Shown here: piece by piece, positions 44,769 to 55,474 of the stretch
How the letters are laid out: each line of letters starts with the position of its first letter
Position numbering within the stretch: position 1 is the stretch's first letter
Assembly: GCF_964204645.1 (NCBI RefSeq)
Contig: NC_134031.1
Coordinates: 11,324,501-11,388,500, forward strand
DNA length: 64,000 nt
Origin: Tubulanus polymorphus
Lineage: Eukaryota; Nemertea; Palaeonemertea; Tubulaniformes; Tubulanidae
Direction: 5' to 3'
Position numbers and translations under genes: made by a program
The notes under the pieces: generated by a model
Databases searched by the model: none
The model's input: only the letters and a program-made list of their open reading frames with translations
What the model was told of the DNA's origin: nothing

Positions 44769-46760
44769 GATTTCCCCAATAATTAGGCAGGCACAATTAG
44801 GCCTATGGGCCTAGGTAGATTGAATATACAAACAGTAGACTTAAGCTTGAATCAGATCCAGAAAGCAGGATACATTTTTACACTCCCAAATGGTCTGACA
44901 TGAGTGGGCGGAGTGTACTGTAATTTATGTATAATAGGCCTTCAATTTGAAATTAGCTGACATACGATATCAATTAAGATATTTCTGTGTTCATTAAAAT
45001 TGGCAGTCCCTTCTTATAGTATTTATTCACATTCACGAAAACCTGATGACTTGTTCGCATTCAGCAGAATCGGGTGGCTTAATCATAAGTCACAGGGTCA
45101 GGGAGATGGAGTGCTCCCTGCTCTCGCACACAGACACACACACACTAGTGCAGTTCAAATCCCATTATTCAATATTTAAGCTGCTGTCTATATAGGCCTA
45201 AATATTTTCTACCCATACCACAAACACTATTATTAAATCATACGCATTGGGTCAACCTTAACACCTAGCCCAAATTTGGCCTTTTAAAAGCTACTTCTAT
45301 GTGTAAGTCATGCGGGATTCGATATCGATCTCACACCAACCTAGTCAGTAACCTGTCTGAGGTTTAGTTTCACAATCGGATATTTTCACAAACCACAGTC
45401 AGGAATGGGAAGGTCATTTTTGTATGAAATCTTCGTCAGCCAATTTGACTGACGAGTAATTTTCCTGGCATTTCATTGTCTCTTAAGATATCCGTCTAAT
45501 TTTTGTTGTAATCGACGCACAACAGATTCGTAGTTTGTCTGATACATATAACACCTCACCTGACGATCTTAATCCATGTGCAAATCGGCCGTAAACTGAG
45601 AGTAAATTTCCGTCGGGTCAACAGCTGCCATTTTGAAAATTACTGGAGGTGCTGGCACCTGTGGACTGAGGCCAGGACAACAGCACAAACTAACGAAGCG
45701 AAACGACGAAATTGAAAAAAATTAAGAAATCAACACTTATTCACATTTTTCTTTTACCAGAATTTATTATTTCATTATTTATTATGGAAAATACGAAGAT
45801 TTGAAATATAAGTTGGAAAACCATCAAAAATAAAAATTGTCGTTTCGTCTTGGAAGTTTTATATAAATCCTTGTAGGTCCCCTTGTCTTATCATGCCACA
45901 TGTGCAATACAGAGAAATGGCGAAATTGGTGGAGAAATTAATTAATTTCTCAAAATAATGTTGATTAACCACTCGAAACATACATAAAATTGGATTATTT
46001 CGAAAGGTACCTGTGTTAGTTTGTGAATTAAGCCATTAATTGTGGACTGAAGTGAATAGAAAGTATATTTTTGAAGTGTTACTTTTTTCAACCGTGTTTT
46101 GGTCCTTGTCATCCCTAACGTTGGTATAAGCCCATCCGATTATAAAAAGCTTACCACCAACGATTAGGTAACTAACTAACACCAACCAGACCCGACTGCT
46201 ACCACAATGCGCGGATCAAGACGAATTCCGGTCGGCTTTTAATACCAGTCGTCAGATTACGTGGAAAAATACATCATATTAGGCCTAACCGTTATATATA
46301 CATACCTCTCTGAAGATTGGTCACAGAAACACACAACAAAGTCGTAAAAATGCAAGTAACGTAGAGTGGCGTCGCACGTTGTAAATAAAGAAAATGGCGT
46401 CCGAGCTAAATTGACGCATGCGCACGAAATCTGAAAACATTGAATGGATGTCGTAGGTCGAACCCCGATTTATAAATCCGAATCCGTGATTTATTTTGAA
46501 GCTCAAGGTCGTCGGGTAATTTGCAGGCTTTTCACGATGTACATTTATCAATGGATGATGATTCTTGCGACATTCTTTTTTCCTGTTTAGACCAAATAAT
46601 TACGCGGGATTAATTCATAATCAATTATAATACGCAAATTGGAAATGGTCAGGCGCTGAGTTATATTTCTTTCATAATTGAAAATTAGGTTTATAAGCTG
46701 CTAGTAGTCGAATCTGAGAGGAGTTACATTTTATGAAAAATTTTTGGCTGGAAAGGGGAA
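44769..46760. other. Gene-free stretch with possible promoter features
   Basis: No ORF of note. A CpG-containing part (45.5-46.45 kb) has an NRF1-like GACGCATGCGCACG (46,411-46,424) and an AAAATGGCGTCC (46,391-46,402). On the minus strand ATGGCAGCTGTTGACC (about 45,635) leads to a 20-codon ORF and a CAG|GTGAGG donor near 45,560. This could be the leader exon of the protease gene; it is only a suggestion. Confidence 0.3.
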
Positions 46761-46761
46761 A

Positions 46762-46764
<3 letters not shown>

Positions 46765-46806
<42 letters not shown>

Positions 46807-46850
46807 CAACAGAATTACAAGAGGGTTTCTGCGAAAGCAGCAGAAACCCT
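46765..46850 (-). repeat. (AAT)n microsatellite with terminal hairpin (minus)
   Basis: About 13 AAT repeats, then CAACAGAATTACAAGAGGGT and a GGGTTTCTG..CAGAAACCC hairpin. Read on minus it is the same hairpin + CTTGTAATTCTGTTG + (ATT)n order as at 59.51 and 21.2-21.4 kb. Confidence 0.8.
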
Positions 46851-46999
46851 AATAAAATTCGCCCGCCCTCGTCACTTTTCAGAAAAAAATTGATGAGAAA
46901 CTGGGGTATTTCTTTGTGTGGCCTTATGCCCCAAAACATTTAATTGAAAATCCTAACCTATCAGTCAATTCCTGAATAATTAAATCACATGAAATATTA

Positions 47000-48300
47000 A
47001 GGTATTTTATCACAGTGCTTGATCTCTGGCCAAGGTACTTTTTATCCAAAACCAGAATCAAGTAATTTTCGAAGTTTTGAAAACGCTTCAATGGATTTAC
47101 TTTATATTTGGTATAGACACATTTTCAGCCCAAAAACTTGCCGACTGCATCAATATTTGTTTACCAAAATCAGCATGGCAATTAGAAAAATTTTGGAGAT
47201 GCTTCAATCAACTATCTTAATCGTTCACTTATGTTTTGCCCCTCATAACCCATCATAAACAAATTAGATCAATTGGACTTCTGATGGTCCACCTGTGACA
47301 TCTTATGTGTCAAAAAAAATCATTTTGCCCTGAAATCCGTGACGTGTTGCTTCCGAATTGTTACCAATATTTCATTGAAATTTATGATGTTTTTTCTTTG
47401 AGAAGGGATCTTAAACAGACTGATTTTTCATTCAAAATCAATTAATTGTTCGGCAATTGACGACCATCTTGATCTTATCAGTCCTCATTTATTGATGGAA
47501 ACCCCAAAAACCAACCAAGTATCGACCTTAAGGTGTTGATATATGATTTTTATGCCCTGGCACCTAAACACTTTGAGACAGATTTGCCTCAAATTCAACA
47601 GTTGTGTTGTACTGTATGAGGTTAGTAACTGAATGGATTTTGGGTCCTGTAGGTTCAAGGTCAAGGTTAACAGGAAGCCATTTTGTAAATTTCATTTATG
47701 GCTTCTAACTAATAAACGATTTGAGATAACTGAATGAAATTCTATGTTAGGGTTAACCTAGAGACTGGGTAACTGATTAGATTTTGGGTCCTGTTGATCA
47801 AAGTACAAGGTAAATAGAAGCTGTTATGTATTTTTCATTTCCGGGTTCTATCTCAAAGGCGGTTCAAGATAATTTGGTGAAATGTTTTGGATGGGTTACC
47901 CTTGAGGCCGTCAGTCACTGATTTCATTTTGGGTCCTGTAGGTCAAAGGTCAAGGTCAACAGGAGCTGTTTTGCATTTTTAATTTCCAGGACCCAGTTCC
48001 ACTGTTCTGAGTTAAGATTTAACTCAGAGTTAACTAATTGAAAATGAACTAATTGAAAATGAACTGACTTTAACTCAGAGTTAACTCTAACTCACAACTG
48101 TGGAACCGGGTCCTGACTCTTAATTCATAAATGGTTTAAGAAAACTTAGTGAAATTTTATGGATGGGTTACCCTAGTGACTGTGAGTGACTGATTGGTGG
48201 ATTTCGGGTCATGTAGGTCATAGTCAGTCATAGTCCAAGGTCACCAGAAGCTGTTTTATATTTCTCTTTTCATGCTTTCAATCATAAACAGGTGGACATA
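47000..48300 (+). repeat. Family F remnant followed by ~145-bp tandem units
   Basis: 47,000-47,500 is a diverged family F interior (AGTTTTGAAAACGCTTCAA, AGCCCAAAAACT). From 47,630 four units of ~145 bp begin TTTTGGGTCCTGTAGGTCAA (47,638; 47,784; 47,927; 48,203). The last interval is longer by the size of an inserted MITE. Confidence 0.7.
47987..48114. mobile_element. 128-bp MITE with CAGG..CCTG inverted ends
   Basis: Ends CAGGACCCAGTTCCAC and GTGGAACCGGGTCCTG are inverted repeats, and TTAACTCAGAGTTAACT palindromes lie inside. It interrupts one 145-bp tandem unit. A related copy is at 54,529-54,640. Confidence 0.75.
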
Positions 48301-50229
48301 TGCTTGGGGTGTATTTTACTCTCAAGCATTTCACCTGATGTGGGGGCATCAGTCATCTTCAGCGACATTCTAGTTACTACCATCATAATATTCATTTCCT
48401 CTTGTAGAATTGGAGTTACCCAATCATTTGTTCTCGCCACCAGGGAGGAGTAAAGTATTGAGACATTTACAATTAGTCAATTTGTATTGGCACCCTGGCA
48501 TATTTTGTAACAACAATAATGGCAAAATTGTAACACTTTGAATGCATAATACTTCAGTCCCAATGTTTGTGCAGGCACGCTGAACACAGGGCAGTGTGTG
48601 ATATTTAAATGGTGGCCAAAATAAAGTGTGCCGGGCTCATGTGAACCGCTGTTGTTTCCGATAATTTCTTGTTTCTACTACAAAGTTGGTCCTTCAAACC
48701 CCAAGAAACATGTCGGTGGCAGCCCTATGGAATAAGTAAGGAGGGTATAGGGTGGTGATATCATGAATCATATACTACCATCGAAAAAGGCCATAGGCCT
48801 ATGTACAGATAGCCTCATTAGTTTAGTAACTTAATGTGCAACTTAATTTGTGACATAAGTACTTGAAGTACCTCTCTTAAACTGTTCTTTATGAGGGTGC
48901 CACTATACAAAATAAAGATTTGTCTAAAAGATTCTATAAAAAACAGTTTTCTCTTGTTGCTGTTGAAAATGCTAGTGCTCACTGTGTCCATTTCTATGTG
49001 CTTTTAAGTTTCCTTTATTGTTCTGTGGTGTGGATGGCAAAGTTATGGATGTAGATTCAGGCTCCTCGGCTGAGGAGCCGCTTGTTTTGTTTCACTTGCG
49101 TTATTGTCAATCCATTCATCATCTGATGTCTGGTTATCTGACGTTATTGCTACCTTCCTCATCTCAGACTTATGTTGATTATATGACATGATTTTTGGGT
49201 CACTAGGGGGTCATTTATGTGAAACCTTGTGAATCCGAGTAAAAAAGACCATTCATAGCAGGACAATGCTATATCATAGTTTGATTACCCCTAGGGAGAG
49301 GATGTGCCCTAGGGCGTACTCTTTTATGACCTCCGAAGTCTCTGTCCGAAATCTCCAGTTGGCTCCACAAAAAATCCGAATCACACCACCTCGACAGAAA
49401 GGAAGTTTTGGACTCTCCAAAAAGTCACATGACCAAAAATAGAGTACGATCGGAGGCAAACGGATTCTCCAATCTGATAAATAGTGCACACCCCTATTGT
49501 TTTGGGTTCCAAAGGTCAAGGTCAGTAGATGTCATTAGCGCGTAAATGCGATTAAAGAAGAACCATTGATGGCAGGACATAAATCCGCCATTTTGTTTCC
49601 GAATTTTGTGGTCTTCCCAATTCGCACAAATCTGTTAAAATATTTAGGGCAGTTTCTTCCTCCACCCCCCAAGAGAAGCAGAGAGTCCGCCGTAGTAAGC
49701 GAGTGCTCGCCGGCCAAAAACTGAAAGTAGCAGCGACTGAGATTTTTTCTTGTTCAACGTGCGATTGTTTGTATCTATACTAACAAAGTTGAAATGGGAG
49801 GAGTTAGAACAACTGGCAAATGATAGACAAGGGTGGCGGGGCTATATGCTAGGGGAGAGTCGCCATGTACCAAGTATGGGACACCTAGTCCACGCAGCGA
49901 TTGATTTTTTTGTGTCCACATGTTGAATGTACTGTATAGTATTGTGTATACATTGAATGCTGCGTGCCTGTAGTAGACTGCTGTGTATCGATTATTGGCA
50001 CGCTACCACAGCAGCGAGACTTACATAGATTACTGTACAATGAATACTCGCGGTTTTGTTTCTCTTTTGATTTTTAACATTAGTTAATTTTGAAACATTT
50101 CTAAACTATAAGAAACTATTTTATCACTATCCTAAATTCCAATAGTTATATTAGAGTAGCCTAACTTAAATTAATATTCCATTTCATCATGGCGACCTTG
50201 AACTGTAATCTTAACATTCTCAGTTTACG
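48301..50229. other. Gene-free stretch
   Basis: No gene recognised. A partial ~155-bp unit lies at 48,430-48,540, and a TCACTAGGGGGTC motif near 49,198. Confidence 0.45.
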
Positions 50230-50420
50230 TAAAATGATATTGAAAGTGTAGCCATGTATATAGCCGTTATAGCCGGTGGACTTACTAGTGCTCTACAACC
50301 CCTAGATGTTTGTTTGAACAAGCCGTTCAAAGATGCAATCAGAAAGCAGTGGAATAAATGGATGATGGAGGGTGAAAAATCATAAACCAAACGAGGCAAT
50401 ATGCGTGCACCCTCCTTACC
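50230..50420 (+). pseudogene. pogo/Tigger-type (DDE_1) transposase fragment
   Basis: The plus strand reads MYIAVIAGGLTSALQPLDV then NKPFKDAIRKQWNKWM. This matches the G(G/C)LT..LQPLDV..NKPFK..L...(W/Y)..W pattern near the last catalytic acidic residue of pogo/Jerky-like transposases. A TAA interrupts it after EGEKS, and TKRGNMRAP continues in the same frame. Only ~55 residues survive. Confidence 0.7.
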
Positions 50421-50973
50421 GGTCATGTGTAAATGCGTCGTTGCCATAATAATAATAATACTGTTTGTCATAATAACAGCCAATTATTAATTTGATATCA
50501 TGTATCAAAATATATCAAAAGTTATAAAATAAAATGTACGAAATTGATTGAAAAAGTTTTATTTTTATTTTCATGAAGTTGACATCTGGTCTGCAACTCA
50601 CTTGAACTCCGGTAGATGGCAGAAGCAATCGGTAGTCAATACTTCTAGTATTCTTCGGATCTTCGTTTTCATTTACCTAGACCTACTATCAGACCCCGTA
50701 ATTAGGTCCTTACTTCCAGTAATACATATATTGGATTGAATTGGTCGACAGCAGTAGAAAATTTTTATGACTCGAAAAGAATAACTCATGTAGAAGTAGA
50801 CCCCGAAAAATCAACTTGATTTTTTAGAAATTCGACTATTACGCGAGAATATACCTTAACACATATATGAAAATATGTTGAAAATTGAGTTATGCCTTTG
50901 ATAAAAAAAATTCATCCTGGATTCTTTTATTGTGGCTACAATATGATTGATTTATTTTTGAATTTACTTGTAG

Positions 50974-51170
50974 GAGAATGATATCATGCTGCAGGTAGAG
51001 TTGGCCTACCTAGATGGAAAGGAAGAATTCAAATTCACAGATGGTGAGAACAATGCTGTGTTGTTAAAATTGCAAGAAATGAAAGCTATAGATAGCTTCA
51101 CTGGGGAAGAACTACTGCTGCAACGCAGGCCTACATTTGTGGATGAAGAAATCAAAGAAAAAAGAATACG
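50974..51170 (+). CDS. CCCH/WWE gene exon 3: second half of the WWE domain
   Basis: Acceptor ..ACTTGTAG and donor CG|GTAAGT frame a 197-bp exon. Starting at phase 0 it reads ENDIMLQVELAYLDGKEEF and continues to ELLLQRRPTFVDEE. These match the back half of a WWE domain: the (L/V)ELAY strand, the F..DG turn and the terminal RRP. It joins exon 2 in frame after a 31.7-kb intron. It ends in phase 2, so more exons (a second WWE and possibly PARP catalysis in the family) should follow; none is recognisable before 64,000. Confidence 0.8.
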
Positions 51171-51245
51171 GTAAGTCCTAAGTCATAAGTGAGTCATAAA
51201 TGATGCAGTGGCCAAAATTATCAATTGACACCGCTACCAATTAAT

Positions 51246-52500
51246 AGGGATGAAAATTTTCCGCGGATCAGCGGATTTCCGCGGTCAATGACTCATTTTT
51301 AGGCCAGCCATAGGCTGAGCCTATTACTGTACAAATGGAGCGAATTTAAATGACATGGTTTCCAGAGCAAAGGCTCTTTCACTATGCAACTGAGCATATA
51401 TTTATACAAATCATTCATTAAAGCATTATCCATTCTCCAAACTCTTTTTCGCGAATATCTGATCGCAAAAATGTTGGTTTTGAAAAGCCAATCAGAAAGC
51501 AAAGACTCCTCTATGATTGGCTTAGCCCCAGAAATCAGCAGGTGTTCACGTGAACCCGCAGTATCGTCTACCGTTTTACTTCCGGGTTTTATTTTAAGAT
51601 CTAAAATTGTATTTAAAGATCGATTTCTGTGGAAGCTTTAGTTGATTTGGCTTTTGGGAGGAATATTTTTATTAGCACTACAGAAAATATCATTGACCAT
51701 TGTGCAAAGTCCGGGAAAAATTGCTTTTTCTTAAATCGGATAGATGACCTTGATATGCTAATTAGCCATGTGCTCAAACTACAAATTCAATCAAATTTTA
51801 CTCCGCCGAAAAAAATTAAATCCAATTCAATTTTACTTTATTGAACAAATTAAAACATCCAATCCAATTCAATTTTGTTTTATTGAGCAAATTTCAGAAA
51901 ATTCAATTCTATTCCCCATTAAAATCAATAAGACCATGGGAAAAGATTTATCTGAGGTATTTGTTTCCGCCAGATCCAGTCGCTGTCTTGTGCTACTTTT
52001 GTATTCTACGATTGTATTGTGTAAATCATTAGGTATTGACTCTGAGCTGGGAGTGTATTTTGACAAATTTAACCGACAGAATGCATCATCATTTGCCATT
52101 TTATGAAAAGCTGAGTATATAGTGCCCCGTGGGGCTCTTGTTATCATTCTTGAGATCAGTGCAAATCCGTTGAGAAATGTGGGGGGAACGGGGTTGTTGT
52201 CGGCGTAATATCTCTGACACTCCCTCTGAATCAGGCATCGTTGGCGATAACATAGGCCTACTAAACGGTAAAAGCGTTCTATTTTTATAATGCTACGATC
52301 TCCGATCAGAATGTGTGCGTGTGTGTATAAATACATGTAAAAAATACATGCATACATAGTTTTCTACTTCGGTTTTTTTAATCCAGGTGATCACATTATA
52401 TATCTAGCTCATTGCGTAGAAATTTAATTGCACTTGGGTATTTCAGAACCTGCACAAGAGTGCATTAAAGAGTTACAGTCAACTGTAAATGGACTGTACT
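51246..52500 (+). mobile_element. Internally deleted hAT derivative, split by a Helentron-like insertion
   Basis: 51,246-51,300 matches the left end of the hAT element at 60,590 (GGGATGAAAAT..GCGGATTTCCGCGG). After the insertion, 52,142-52,330 continues with the same leader (ATTCTTGAGATCAGTGCAAA, AAAGCGTTCTATTTTTAT). The sequence then jumps to TTCTACTTCGGTTTTTTTAA, which in the autonomous copy lies at 62,329 within the transposase. About 1.5 kb of transposase is therefore deleted. Confidence 0.7.
51301..52141 (+). mobile_element. Helentron-like family H, copy 2 (complete, ~841 bp)
   Basis: Starts AGGCCAGCCATAGGCTGAGC and ends GTGCCCCGTGGGGCTCTTG(T). Comparison with the uninterrupted hAT sequence at 60,630-60,640 (T6 then ATCATTC) places the insertion between two Ts with no target duplication beyond T. 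Non-autonomous; the ORFs inside are not convincing. Confidence 0.7.
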
Positions 52501-52962
52501 GTTCTGTACATGGAGATATTGATCGTACAGCGCGCGCGCTGATCTAGTCTAACACTTCGCGCGCGATATTTAGCGCTATTGCCGAGAGACTCGGGAGTGC
52601 TCCGGACACAACTACGCAGTGAACTATAGAACTTTTGGAATTCGGATAAGGCTGGATCATTCTTTGCAGTTTCAGATGGTCGCTACTCTTTACCGTAAAA
52701 ACCAGCGTAAATTAATTGGCCAGCTGAGATTTCCGCCCCGTTTATATCACTCGAATTTGATGGTAATCGTCACGATTTGACCCACTCTTGTCTCGATAAA
52801 GCAAACGTCGTCTTGCGAAACTTGTCATCCAAATACCATACGCGTATCGACCCTGGTCAATTTCTTCCCAATTTCCCGCGCCACTGCGACCGTGACAATC
52901 TCCAGTTGTAACTTCCGACATGTTGTTCAACATAATAAAAAATCTTGAAACAAAAAAGGCAT

Positions 52963-53410
52963 GGGCCACGACTGTATTTCTAATAAAATGCTCAAACTAT
53001 GTGCCGTCAGCTTGGCCCCTGTACTCTCTTTATTGTTCCACAAGATTCTTAATGGCGGTGTTTTTCCGGATAGTTAGAAACTCGGTACTGTAACCTTAAT
53101 CTATTACAAGAAGGAGTGTAAATCCGATCCGAACAATTACAGACCCATTACTCTCCTTATGTCTTTTTTTTAAGTTTTTGAACGCGTTGTGTATGATCAA
53201 CTATACAGTCACCTTTAAACCAACAATTTGATCTACCCAAACCAAGCGGGATTTCTTAAAGGTCATTCAACTACCGTTCAACTGGTTGCTATTACTTTCT
53301 ATATTTATGAACAATTCAACGAAAACAACCACATGAGATCTATATTTTTGGACATTTCTGCTGCGTTTGACAGCCTTCCGCATTATTTACTTGAAAGGCT
53401 GAATCCAAGA
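52963..53410 (+). pseudogene. LINE reverse transcriptase, N-terminal half (5'-truncated)
   Basis: Translated fragments, in order, are GHDCISNKMLKLCAVSLAPV, NGGVFPDS*K (stop where Trp is usual), KSDPNNYRPITLL, FERVVYDQL, YPNQAGFLKGHSTTVQL and FLDISAAFDSLPHYLL. This is the standard order of a non-LTR retrotransposon RT through motif A (Asp in FLDISAAFD). Stops and frame breaks show it is dead. It is cut at about 53,400 by an insertion and resumes at 55,475. Confidence 0.85.
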
Positions 53411-53846
53411 ACATGTCTATCGTACTTTTGAGCCCAAACGTCTACTTTTACTTAGTAGCCACTTGAGAACAATAAGCAATTAACGATATCAGCTACTTTT
53501 CCAGTAGTATACATTTCAAAACAGTCACTCTGAAATAATATTCTTTTCAATTCGGTTGGTTTTCTATAGTAACTGTTTCGAAGAGTCTACTACTGAAAAG
53601 TGACCATTTTAAAACATCTGGTTTCGATAGTGCACACTAGCAGTAGAGATGACTGTAAAACCACCCGCCTGTTAACAGTGACTTTGTGATAGTAACTCCT
53701 ACCATAGCAGCTACTCTCAAAACACATCGTTTCTAAAAGTCAACTATTGAAAAGTGACCATTTTGAGATCGCTTGCCAGATTCCATGTTATAAATACACT
53801 GTAGCAACATATGCTTCAAATTTGCAGTGATACGTGACAATATAAA

Positions 53847-54971
53847 CGGTGTTGTCATATCGCGGAAAGACGGAATCGCGGAATTTTCCAAAAACGCAGA
53901 ATTTCTTCATTTTTACTTTAAATAGAAAACAGGTTTTCGCACGGGGATACCCACTGTCGGACAGGGCACCGGACTGATCGATGCAACGAGTTAGGTTCGA
54001 GTCCCATTATTTGCAGGCAATTTTATATGGAATTATTATATTACGATACCGTTGACTGGCTGCCACCTGTAGAAGAAGTCAGAATCAAGTGGGGTGAAAG
54101 AGACCAGGCACCTAATGTCTATTTCTACTGGGCAAACTTCGGTTATCGAAGTTCATCTCCTTTTTGAGAACTTCAGAAACGAATATTATCAGATAAATAT
54201 TGAGCACGTTCGCGGTGTTGGACCGTAGTTGTAGATGGTTGCAAACATGAAATCCTATGACCAAACAAGTACCGGTTCAACTTCCTTCGTCAAAACCGGT
54301 ACCAATAAGATTCTTTTGATCCAAATAATCAGCATAGGAACATATACGTTATAGCAGTCACAAAGAAAACATTAAGAAAAACGAAACCATTTTATAATCT
54401 TTCATATCATTTAATTCTAAAAGATAAACCACATTCACTTATAACAACAATGTAGACACACAACACGCATGAACAATCCTAAGCCAGAATGAAATATACA
54501 TAATGTCTATTTATTTTCGTCTAAAATCGATCCAGTTCCACAGTTGTGAGTTAACTCTGAGTGACTTAGAATCAATTCATTTCCAATGTTTTAAATCCAG
54601 AGACCAGAGTCAAATCTTAACTCGGAACTGAGTCCTGGAGAATGACCCATGGTGTCATCACAAATCCTACGTTTACGTACCATCGATTTGTATTCCTTCA
54701 GTTAATGCAGCGATACTCTGTATCACTGAATTCGCAAAGCACGTATTGCCTAGGTTCTACATTATTTGGAACAGTATCGTTTAAGTTGTTGACTGGCGAT
54801 ATAATAAATTATCAAATACTAATTCCCGGTGTTGAAAACCTGGGTCCGATGCCCTGTCCGACAGTGGGTATCCCCGTGGGAAAACCCATTTACTATTTAT
54901 AGTTAAAATGAAGAAATTCCGCGTTTTTGGAAAATTCCGCAATTCCGTCTTTCCGCGATATGACAACACCG
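53847..54971. mobile_element. 1.1-kb TIR element with perfect 9-bp target duplication
   Basis: CAATATAAA occurs immediately outside both ends (53,838-53,846 and 54,972-54,980). The ends are inverted: the first 30 bases (CGGTGTTGTCATATCGCGGA...) are perfect and similarity continues for ~110 bp. A 9-bp duplication with long TIRs is typical of MuDR/MULE-type elements. No transposase inside. A B-box-like GGTTCGAGTCCC lies near 53,992. It sits inside the DNA that splits the LINE. Confidence 0.8.
54529..54640. mobile_element. MITE related to 47,987-48,114
   Basis: GATCCAGTTCCACAGTTGTG at the left and TTAACTCGGAACTGAGTCCTGGA-like sequence at the right form diverged inverted ends like the 48-kb copy. 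Nested in the 53,847-54,971 element. Confidence 0.6.
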
Positions 54972-55474
54972 CAATATAAACATACGGAAAACTCTACTCA
55001 TGCTATAGTTTGGGGTATAGTTCCAACTCTTTGAGGATGTGAAATGTAATGAGGGATTCCCAACTTTAACCAATAAAAGTTGAGATTGGAATTAAATTTG
55101 TTTACAAATTGTCAATAGTTATGTAGTTTTAAGATAAATCGAAATTTCCTTCTTTCCATGAATTCAATTTGAACAAATGCAGCTATTTTCAAGCATAGGT
55201 CTGCATTTATTTTTGATTTAAATTCTTAGATTAAAAGCACAATCATGAATTCATGCTAACCTCTCATTATTGAAATGGTGGTTTATTTTCAACAGGGGCC
55301 TGGATGTCTTTGCATCATAAATTAAGATGTGCATTTTGGAGTGTTCGAATTTCCCTGAATTCTAATTTCGCAAAATCATTGATTTTTTTAAACAAAATAT
55401 GCTTTATCCATGTGGATTTTAATAATTCTAAGAGAGCCCATATTTGATCGAATTTAATAGAAGAAACTTTGTAT

